Below are positions 58,028 through 64,000 of a stretch of 64,000 nt of DNA, one piece after another. The notes under the pieces were generated by a model. It searched no databases, was not told the DNA's origin, and worked only from the letters and a program-made list of their open reading frames with translations. Location: contig NZ_JACSPO010000001.1 of NCBI RefSeq assembly GCF_014837105.1, forward strand, positions 408,276-472,275. Reading direction: 5' to 3'. Origin of the DNA: Oceanitalea stevensii. Lineage in GTDB: Bacteria; Actinomycetota; Actinomycetes; Actinomycetales; Actinomycetaceae. The stretch's first letter is position 1, and every line of letters begins with the position of its first letter. The position numbers and the translations under genes were made by a program.

Positions 58028-59986
58028 ATGGTCCCGCACCGCGCGCCCTCCAGGGCCCGGGACGACGGCGCTGCCCTCGCCCGTGTCGACGGCAGCGGCG
58101 CCGTCCGCCGCCCGCGTGCGGTCCGCCCGGCACGGCCTGCGGTGCTGCGGGCGTCGGCAGACCGGACGACGGTCTCCCGGCTCCAGCGCCTGGTGGGCAA
58201 CCACGCGGTGGCCGGCTGGATCGACGTGCCTTCGACGGCGCAGCGGGTGTCGGCCGCGACGGGCGAGGGCGGGCAGGAGTGGCTCCGCCCGGGGGACACG
58301 GGCCCACGCGTCGCGGAGCTCAAGACCCGTCTCAACGCCGCCGGCGTCGCCGGTACGCCGCTGCCCGTCACCGAGACCTACGACCCCGGGACCGTCGCCG
58401 TCGTCCGCCGGCTCCAGCGTGACAGTGGGGTGGGCGTGGACGGCGTGGTCGGCCCACAGACCTGGGAGGCCCTCGACCGGCTCACGGCGACGACGTCCGA
58501 GACGGTCACGACCGGGCCTGACCACCACGCCGGGGTCGACGCGCCGACCACTCCGGAGATCACGGCGATCGAGGCCGCGCTCAACCCGACGTCCTCGGGA
58601 CCGGGCGGAGCGGCGCGGGACTGGGACGGGAGGGCGGACCCCGTGAAACGCGCCGAGCTGCGCACCGAGCTCCACGCGGCCCTGCAGGAGCACCTCGACG
58701 AGGCCACGCCCCACGTCACCGCGCGCGAGGCCGCCAAGCGGGCGGGCCGGGTCCTCACCACCACCGACCAGGAGGGCGCCGGGCGGGCGGCGAAGAGCTC
58801 GGTCGACGCCGTCTTCGGGTCGCTGGCCTCGGCGGCCACCCTGACGACGGCGCAGGAGACGGCCCGCAGCGCCTTCCGGTTCACGGCCGGGGTCAACCTC
58901 CTCGACGCCAGCGACCCCGCCGTCCGGCCGCCGGACCCGCGTGACCTGTCCGAGTGGATGTCCGAGACCGACAGCGACGCCCGCAGCGTCCAGCAGGCGC
59001 ACGGCTTCAACCCGCGCCGCACGACGCAGGGCGAGCCGCAGTTCTTCGACACGCTCCTCACCGAGTTCATCGCCCAGGGCAGCAACCGCGACGACCTCGA
59101 GCGGTACGACCTCTTCGGCTTCGCCTTCGCGCTGCAGGGCCCGCGGGTCCTCAGCCAGACGGCGGTGGTCGCCCAGCCGGGCTTCGCCGACACCCCGGGC
59201 AGCGGCGGCGCACCGTCCGAGGCGGAGCGCCTCATGCGCTGGAGCACCTGGCAGACGCTCGTCCACGAGTACATCCACACGCTCGCCCACCCGAGCTTCA
59301 ACGCGGCCAGCGGAGGCAACCGGATCCTCACCGAGGGCTTCTGCGAGACCTTCACCAAGGACGTCCTGCTCCACGGCGGCGCGATCGCCCGGGCCGAGGC
59401 CGACGCCGACCCCGCGCTGCGCCGCGAGGTCGAGGGCGGTGACTTCCCGGGCTTCGACCCTCGCTTCGTCCCGGACTACTCCTCGGGCGAGTACAGCGAC
59501 TACGTCGCGCAGGCGGGCAAGATCGCGGCCGAGGTGGGCATGGCGGCCCTGCGCGCTGCCTTCTTCCTCGGCCACGTCGAGGCGATCGGCCTCAAGCCGG
59601 ACGGGTCGATGATCGACCCCAGCGCCCCCGACGCCGCCGTCCACCTCATGCCGCGGACCGTCACCGTCCACCGCAGCGTCACGAGCGTCACGGGGCTGAG
59701 CATCGTCACCGGCGCGCCGGAGGACGACATCGTCGCCGCCAACAGCGGCCTCGTCCGCGGGGGACCGCTCCCCGCGGCGGCCTACACGTCCGGGCTCGTG
59801 GTGCCGGGCACCTCCCACCACCGCACCCTCGCCGTCGCCGACCGCAGCGGTGGCGTCGCGGTGGAGACAAAGGCGAAGATCGCCGTGCAGCACGGTGTCT
59901 CGGACGCCGCGCTGGAGCGTGCCAACCACGAGCTGTACCACCGCGAACCACGGGAGGGTGAATGGGTGCTGATACCGGTCCACTGA
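58028..59986 (+). CDS. Putative zinc metallopeptidase with peptidoglycan-binding domain and eCIS-cargo-like N-terminus
   Basis: The 652-residue protein lacks a signal peptide. Near residues 47-62 it has VSRLQRLVGNHAVAGWI, close to the LQ..GN.AV..L motif at the N-terminus of many proteins loaded into extracellular contractile injection systems (eCIS) and of DUF4157 proteins. Residues ~85-155 form a PG_binding_1 domain (GPRVAELKTRLNAAGV, VGPQTWEAL). A long helical region follows, then a zincin motif HEYIH (413-417) with candidate third ligand Glu436 or Glu440 in TEGFCETF. The last ~25 residues (ELYHREPREGEWVLIPVH) look LysM-like. It overlaps the next gene by 25 bases. No eCIS structural gene is in the window, so cargo status is inferred. 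Confidence 0.7.
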   Translation: MVPHRAPSRARDDGAALARVDGSGAVRRPRAVRPARPAVLRASADRTTVSRLQRLVGNHAVAGWIDVPSTAQRVSAATGEGGQEWLRPGDTGPRVAELKTRLNAAGVAGTPLPVTETYDPGTVAVVRRLQRDSGVGVDGVVGPQTWEALDRLTATTSETVTTGPDHHAGVDAPTTPEITAIEAALNPTSSGPGGAARDWDGRADPVKRAELRTELHAALQEHLDEATPHVTAREAAKRAGRVLTTTDQEGAGRAAKSSVDAVFGSLASAATLTTAQETARSAFRFTAGVNLLDASDPAVRPPDPRDLSEWMSETDSDARSVQQAHGFNPRRTTQGEPQFFDTLLTEFIAQGSNRDDLERYDLFGFAFALQGPRVLSQTAVVAQPGFADTPGSGGAPSEAERLMRWSTWQTLVHEYIHTLAHPSFNAASGGNRILTEGFCETFTKDVLLHGGAIARAEADADPALRREVEGGDFPGFDPRFVPDYSSGEYSDYVAQAGKIAAEVGMAALRAAFFLGHVEAIGLKPDGSMIDPSAPDAAVHLMPRTVTVHRSVTSVTGLSIVTGAPEDDIVAANSGLVRGGPLPAAAYTSGLVVPGTSHHRTLAVADRSGGVAVETKAKIAVQHGVSDAALERANHELYHREPREGEWVLIPVH

Positions 59987-60465
59987 GCGCGGACGGGTTC
60001 CGCGCGCTCGCCGAGGGCCGCTGGTCCGCCTGGTCGGGGATCACCGGGCCGCAGACGGGCGCCGACGTCGAGGCGCAGCTGGGGACGAGCCTGGACGAGA
60101 GCCCGCACGGCGGCGTCTTCGGCGGCGCCCCCGCGCTGCTGCGCCGCTGGCCCCCGTCCCCCGGCGCGCCCCGTGGGCTCACCGTGTGGTTCGAGGGTGA
60201 CGTCGTCGTCGGGGTGCAGGTGGAGGGAGCGAGCCGGGCGCAGGACGACGGCCCGCTGCCCGAGCCGGACCTGGACGAGGACTCGGGGCTCGGGACCACC
60301 GTGCGTCAGCTGCTGTGGGGAGGACGCGGCCTGGTGGTCCACACCCGCGACGACGCCTCGGCGCCGCAGGAGGCGACGCTCCTGCTCGGCCTCGCGCCGG
60401 TGACAGCGGACGCCTGGCGACAGGACCCGCTGCGCCACTGGGCCGCGGAGCGCCGCCGACGCTGA
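59962..60465 (+). CDS. Small protein overlapping the metallopeptidase gene, possible partner or immunity protein
   Basis: The 167-residue soluble protein starts with ATG 59962 after GGGAGG and overlaps the end of the metallopeptidase gene by 25 bases, so it is translated from the same message. It has a mixed helix/strand pattern (FRALAEGRWSAWSGIT, GLTVWFEGDVVVGVQVEGASR, LGTTVRQLLWGGRGLVVH) and a basic tail. I recognise no family. A partner, chaperone or immunity role is inferred from the overlap only. Confidence 0.62.
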   Translation: MGADTGPLSADGFRALAEGRWSAWSGITGPQTGADVEAQLGTSLDESPHGGVFGGAPALLRRWPPSPGAPRGLTVWFEGDVVVGVQVEGASRAQDDGPLPEPDLDEDSGLGTTVRQLLWGGRGLVVHTRDDASAPQEATLLLGLAPVTADAWRQDPLRHWAAERRRR

Positions 60466-60475
60466 CTCAGCGTCG
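60457..60475. other. 19-nt palindrome spanning the stop codons of the converging genes
   Basis: CGACGCTGA (60457-60465) and TCAGCGTCG (60467-60475) are exact reverse complements separated by one base. The left arm contains the plus-strand TGA and the right arm the TGA of pyrD on the minus strand. Because the two stops lie one base apart, the symmetry may be only a by-product of coding, or it may act as a terminator. Confidence 0.4.
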
Positions 60476-61489
60476 CGCGAGCGCCCGGTTGACCGAGCCC
60501 GGCCACGCCGGGCCCTGGTAGACGAACGCCGTGTAGGTCTGGAGCAGGTCCGCGCCGGCGTCGAGCATCCGGCGGGCGGAGGCGACGTCGTCGATGCCGC
60601 CGACGCCGATGACGAGCGCGTCCGGTGAGAGCCGCGCGCGCAGCAGCCGCACGACCTCCAGCGCCCGGGCCTGGAGCGGGCGGCCCGAGACGCCGCCCGG
60701 GCCGTGGTCGTGGGCGATCGTCGTGTTCGTCGCGACGACACCGGCCAGCGACAGCTCGGTGACGAGGTCCGCGACGGCCGCGACGTCGTCGTCGTCGAGG
60801 TCCGGCGCCACCTTGACGAGGACCGGGACGCGGCGGCCCGCCGCGGCGTCCGCCTCCCGCTGCACGGCGGTGAGGATGGGGCGCAGCGCGTCGACGGACT
60901 GCAGGTCCCGCAGGCCCGGGGTGTTGGGCGAGGAGACGTTGACCGTGAGGTAGTCCGCCCAGCGGGCGAGGAGGCGGGCGCTCGTCGCGTAGTCGCCCAC
61001 GGCGTCGTCCACGGGCGTCACCCGCGACTTGCCGATGTTGACGCCGACGACGACGGACCGTCCCCGGCGGGTGCTGCGCAGCGCCCGCAGCCGCTCGGCC
61101 GCCGCCTCCGCGCCGGCGTTGTTGAAGCCCATCCGGTTGCGCAGCGCGCCCTCGTCCGGGTGGCGCCACAGCCGCGGGCGGTCGTTGCCCGGCTGCGGGT
61201 GGGCGGTGATCGTGCCGACCTCGACGTGCCCGAAGCCGAGCATGTCCATGCCGAGCACCGAGCGGGCGTCCTTGTCCATCCCCGCAGCGAGCCCGAGGAC
61301 GCCCGGGACGGGCCGGCCGAGCGCCGTCGTCACCCGGGAGGCGGGCCGGCGGCCGAGGGTGCCGCGCACGGCGTCGGCCACCACGGGGGTGGCCGCGACC
61401 CCGCGGATGAGCCGCAGCGCGAGCTCGTGGGCCCGTTCGGGGTCGGTACGGAGGAGGAGGGACCGGAAGACCAGGCGGTACAGGCGCAC
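60467..61489 (-). CDS. pyrD: Quinone-dependent dihydroorotate dehydrogenase (class 2)
   Basis: The 340-residue flavoprotein oxidises dihydroorotate to orotate in pyrimidine synthesis, passing electrons to quinone. It starts at the GTG ending at 61489 and has the N-terminal membrane-associating helices of class 2 (LYRLVFRSLLLRTDPERAHELAL). The FMN/active-site region includes LAAGMDKDA, RMGFNNAGA, NIGKSR, the catalytic Ser in VNVSSPNTPG and IGVGGIDDVASARRMLDAGA. It is followed by a stop that converges with the partner gene, and preceded by the DUF3043 gene. Confidence 0.95.
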   Translation of the reverse strand: MRLYRLVFRSLLLRTDPERAHELALRLIRGVAATPVVADAVRGTLGRRPASRVTTALGRPVPGVLGLAAGMDKDARSVLGMDMLGFGHVEVGTITAHPQPGNDRPRLWRHPDEGALRNRMGFNNAGAEAAAERLRALRSTRRGRSVVVGVNIGKSRVTPVDDAVGDYATSARLLARWADYLTVNVSSPNTPGLRDLQSVDALRPILTAVQREADAAAGRRVPVLVKVAPDLDDDDVAAVADLVTELSLAGVVATNTTIAHDHGPGGVSGRPLQARALEVVRLLRARLSPDALVIGVGGIDDVASARRMLDAGADLLQTYTAFVYQGPAWPGSVNRALARR

Positions 61490-61515
61490 CCGGTAAGGGT
61501 AGCCAGCGCCGGAGG

Positions 61516-62097
61516 TCAGTCCCGCCGCTCGCCCCGCTTGACCTGGGGCTTGGGCGCGCGCAGGAAGCGTGGCTGGAAGAGCCGGCTGAAGGCGTAGATG
61601 CCGGTGAAGCGGGGGATCTGGGCCTCGTCGAAGCGCGCCGCGAGCTTGCGCTTGATGACGAGGGTGAGGCCGATCGCGAAGGCGAGGGAGATCGCGAAGG
61701 CGACGTACATGACGACCATGCCGACGACGGCGACCTCGGGGACGATGTTCGCGAAGAACAGCAGGACGATCGAGGCCATCGCGAGCGGGAGGAAGTACTC
61801 GCTGGGGCTGAAGCGCGCGTCGACGTAGTCGCGCACCCAGCGGCGGACCGGGCCCTTGTCCCGCACGGGCAGGTAGCGCTCGTCGCCGGTGCGCATGGCC
61901 TCCTGCTGCTTGGCGTACATCTCGTTGCGCTGCCGGCGCGCCTCCGCCTTGGCGACCTTGCGGTCGGTCGGGACCAGGGGACGCTGGTTGCGCGCCTGGG
62001 CCTCCTTGCGCCTGGGCGTGGGGCGGCCCTTGCCCGCGGGCGTCACCTCCGGCGCGGGGGCGGGCGCCGGGGTCTCCTTCTTGCTCCGTCCGATCAC
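61516..62097 (-). CDS. DUF3043 membrane protein
   Basis: The 193-residue protein starts at the GTG ending at 62097. Its first ~75 residues are charged (GRPTPRRKEAQARNQRPL, DRKVAKAEARRQRNEMY), followed by DKGPVRRWVRDYVDARFSPSEYFLP and two or three membrane helices (about 105-165). The tail is again charged. This is the DUF3043 pattern, widespread in actinobacteria and of unknown function. It lies 26 bases upstream of pyrD and may be transcribed with it. Confidence 0.88.
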   Translation of the reverse strand: MIGRSKKETPAPAPAPEVTPAGKGRPTPRRKEAQARNQRPLVPTDRKVAKAEARRQRNEMYAKQQEAMRTGDERYLPVRDKGPVRRWVRDYVDARFSPSEYFLPLAMASIVLLFFANIVPEVAVVGMVVMYVAFAISLAFAIGLTLVIKRKLAARFDEAQIPRFTGIYAFSRLFQPRFLRAPKPQVKRGERRD

Positions 62098-62229
62098 CCT
62101 TCGAGGGTAGTCGACCGCGGGTGCTGCTCGGCGTCGCGCCCGGGTGCGGGTCCCGGCGGACCGGGCGATAGTGGACGGCGCGGCGCGTCCCGCGCGCCGC
62201 CGCGTGCCGACCGACGAAGGGGAGCATCC

Positions 62230-62976
62230 ATGAGTGCCACCGTCCGCGAGGTCGCCCCCGGCGTGCACCTCGTCTCCCACGCCCACGTCAACTGCTACCT
62301 CGTCGAGGACGACGACGGCGTCACGCTCGTCGACGCCGGCCTGCCCGCCGTCTGGCGGCCCCTGGGCGAGGCGATCCGCGCGATCGGGCGCCGTCCCCGT
62401 GACCTGCGGGCCCTGGTGCTCACCCACGCCCACTTCGACCACGTCGGCGTGGTCCGCAAGCTCCAGGGGATCGGGGTGCCCGTGTGGGCCGCCGCCGCGG
62501 AGCACCACCTCGTGGCCCACCCCTTCTCCTACGCCCACGAGAACCCGCGGGCGCTCTACCCGGTCCGACACCCGGCGGCCCTGCCGATCCTCACCTCGAT
62601 GCTCCTCGCCGGGCTGCCCCTCGTGCGCGGCACCACCGGTGTGCGGACCCTGCAGACCGGCGGGATCCTCGACGTGCCCGGCCGCCCGCACGTCGTCGCC
62701 ACGCCCGGCCACACCTACGGGCACGTCGCCCTCCACCTGCCCGACCGCGACGTCGTCATCTCCGGTGACGCCCTCGTCACTCTCGACCCCTACACCGCCC
62801 GGACCGGCCCCCGGATCGTGGCCGGGGCGGCGACGGCCGACTTCGCGCTCAGCTTCGCCTCCCTCGACGCGATCGCGGACACGGGTGCCGGCACGGTGCT
62901 GCCGGGCCACGGTGAGCCGTGGACGGAGGGCGCCCGCTCCGCCGTCGAGCACGCCCGCGCCGCCGGGGCCGCCTGA
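62230..62976 (+). CDS. MBL-fold metallo-hydrolase
   Basis: The 248-residue cytosolic protein has the metallo-beta-lactamase fold: NCYLVEDDDGVTLVDAGLP, the metal motif LTHAHFDHVG, TPGHTYGHVALHL, ISGDALV and LPGHGEPW. These enzymes hydrolyse thioesters, lactones or phosphoesters; the substrate is not predictable. The ATG is preceded by GAAGGGGAG. It is a single plus-strand gene between DUF3043 and the M20 gene. Confidence 0.9.
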   Translation: MSATVREVAPGVHLVSHAHVNCYLVEDDDGVTLVDAGLPAVWRPLGEAIRAIGRRPRDLRALVLTHAHFDHVGVVRKLQGIGVPVWAAAAEHHLVAHPFSYAHENPRALYPVRHPAALPILTSMLLAGLPLVRGTTGVRTLQTGGILDVPGRPHVVATPGHTYGHVALHLPDRDVVISGDALVTLDPYTARTGPRIVAGAATADFALSFASLDAIADTGAGTVLPGHGEPWTEGARSAVEHARAAGAA

Positions 62977-63012
62977 CCCGCCCGTCGCGGGGGCCGCCGT
63001 TAGGCTGACGTC

Positions 63013-64000
63013 GTGACCATCGAGGACCTGACCACCCGCACCGCCGCCGAGTTCCCCCGCATCCGCAGCGACCTCGAGTCGCTCGTGCGCATCCCCAGCG
63101 TCTCGGCGCCCGCCTTCGACCCCCAGCACCTGGAGGACAGCGCCGCCGCCGTGGCGCAGCTGTTCCGCGACGCCGGGATGCCCGAGGTCGAGGTCGTGCG
63201 CGTCACCGGCCCCGACGGCCGCCCCGGCGCACCCGCCGTGCTCGCCCACAAGCCCGCGCCGGCCGGTGCCCCCACCGTCCTCCTCTACGCCCACCACGAC
63301 GTCCAGCCCCCGGGCGACCCGGCCGGCTGGACCTCCTCGCCCTTCGAGCCCACCGAGCGGGACGGGCGGCTCTACGGCCGCGGCGCCGCCGACGACAAGG
63401 CCGGGATCATGGCCCACGTCGGGGCGCTGCGCGTCCTCGGTGACGAGCTCGGTGTCGGGGTCACCGTCTTCAGCGAGGGCGAGGAGGAGATCGGCTCCCC
63501 GACCTTCCGGACCTTCCTCGAGACCTACCGCGACCGGCTGGCCGCCGACGTCATCGTCGTCGCCGACTCCTCCAACTGGAAGGTCGGCGTCCCGGGCCTC
63601 ACCACGTCCCTGCGCGGGCTCGTCGACTGCACCGTCGAGCTGTCCGTCCTCGACCACGCCGTCCACTCCGGCATGTTCGGCGGCCCCGTCCTCGACGCGC
63701 TCACGCTCATGTCGCGCCTCGTCGCCACCCTCCACGACGACGACGGGAACGTCGCCGTCCCCGGCCTCGTCGCGACCGACCACGCGGACGTCGACTACCC
63801 GGAGGCCGACTTCCGCGCCGACGCCGGCGTGCTCGACGGCGTCCGCCTTGCCGGCACCGGCCCGCTCGCCGCGCGGCTGTGGACCAAGCCGGCGATCTCG
63901 GTCATCGGCCTGGACGCGACGAGCGTGGACCACTCCTCCAACACCGTCATCCCGTCGGCCCGCGCCAAGCTGTCCATGCGCATCGCGCCCGGCCAGGACC
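63013..64000 (+). CDS. M20 family dipeptidase/metallopeptidase, start only (3' end outside window)
   Basis: The gene starts at GTG 63013 and remains open to the window end (329 codons). The M20 metal and active-site residues are visible: [27 protein letters not shown] and [12 protein letters not shown]; the dimerisation domain follows ([20 protein letters not shown]). This matches the CNDP/dipeptidase branch of M20. It probably hydrolyses dipeptides in the cytosol. The remaining 100 or so residues are missing here. Confidence 0.9.
   Translation, partial: MTIEDLTTRTAAEFPRIRSDLESLVRIPSVSAPAFDPQHLEDSAAAVAQLFRDAGMPEVEVVRVTGPDGRPGAPAVLAHKPAPAGAPTVLLYAHHDVQPPGDPAGWTSSPFEPTERDGRLYGRGAADDKAGIMAHVGALRVLGDELGVGVTVFSEGEEEIGSPTFRTFLETYRDRLAADVIVVADSSNWKVGVPGLTTSLRGLVDCTVELSVLDHAVHSGMFGGPVLDALTLMSRLVATLHDDDGNVAVPGLVATDHADVDYPEADFRADAGVLDGVRLAGTGPLAARLWTKPAISVIGLDATSVDHSSNTVIPSARAKLSMRIAPGQD

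Noticed and set aside
58028..59986. Calling the metallopeptidase a DUF4157 protein
   Set aside because: Only the short leader motif is shared; the DUF4157 domain itself, with its own HExxH, is not seen at the N-terminus, and the zincin motif lies far downstream at residue 413.
1..64000. tRNA, rRNA, CRISPR array, insertion sequence or prophage
   Set aside because: No gap is long enough for rRNA, no cloverleaf or CCA-type end was spotted, there is no regular direct-repeat/spacer pattern, and no transposase, integrase or phage structural gene was recognised.

Overview
The window is very GC-rich, densely packed DNA, and it reads as the chromosome of a high-GC actinobacterium, most likely of the order Micrococcales. 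The grounds are the GTG/ATG starts with purine-rich ribosome-binding sites, the F420/LLM-type oxidoreductases, the DUF4191, DUF3043, DUF3072 and DUF1801 proteins, and the gene order pepA / lpdA-sucB / DUF4191-RDD-glnA / glnE-glnA2. That order is a rearranged version of the arrangement known in mycobacteria and relatives. Placement below order level is inference. I see no tRNA, rRNA, CRISPR array, transposase or phage structural gene.

Layout. 1-5.1 kb: the end of a sugar ABC importer (binding-protein tail, two permeases) and two secreted GH43 glycosidases, probably for arabinan or arabinoxylan. 5.3-8.2 kb: an OmpA-domain lipoprotein with pentapeptide-like repeats, a thiamine-binding protein and a zinc alcohol dehydrogenase. 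8.3-12.3 kb: an M20 amidohydrolase - AbgT transporter - ATP-grasp ligase operon. 12.3-15.7 kb: a cell-surface group (nuclease lipoprotein, SH3-like lipoprotein, DUF4142 protein, sortase). 15.8-24.3 kb: thioredoxin/NHL protein, a TreS-like GH13 enzyme, a D,D-carboxypeptidase, a methyltransferase, an ArsR/SRPBCC pair with a visible operator, a hydrolase and a flavin oxidoreductase. 24.4-29.5 kb: a penicillin-binding protein, asparaginase, a CueP-like copper lipoprotein, an MpaB-like protein and a STAS protein. 29.5-38.9 kb: a macro-like/SIR2 fusion resembling anti-phage NADases, three oxidoreductases, a DUF368 transporter, RecQ-like helicase, PHP phosphoesterase and thioesterase. 39-51.7 kb: exonuclease, glnA2-glnE, small enzymes, glnA1 with a GlnR-type box, RDD, DUF4191 and a kinase-like membrane protein. 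51.8-57 kb: sucB, lpdA and pepA. 57.1-60.5 kb: two small membrane proteins, then a large peptidoglycan-binding putative metallopeptidase whose N-terminus resembles cargo of extracellular contractile injection systems, with an overlapping partner gene. 60.5-64 kb: pyrD, DUF3043, an MBL-fold hydrolase and the start of an M20 dipeptidase.

How it fits together. The nitrogen block is coherent: two glutamine synthetases, the GlnE adenylyltransferase and a four-element GlnR box upstream of glnA1. Only GlnA1 carries the adenylylation-site tyrosine. The lpdA-sucB pair supplies E3 and E2 of the 2-oxoglutarate dehydrogenase complex. Most convergent gene pairs are separated by a strong hairpin without a U-tract, and several of these hairpins share related stem sequences, so they look like a dispersed palindrome family used as bidirectional terminators.

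The two best candidates for an undescribed system are the macro-like/SIR2 fusion at 29.5-31.0 kb and the contractile-injection-cargo-like metallopeptidase with its overlapping partner at 58.0-60.5 kb. Both assignments rest on motifs read by eye.
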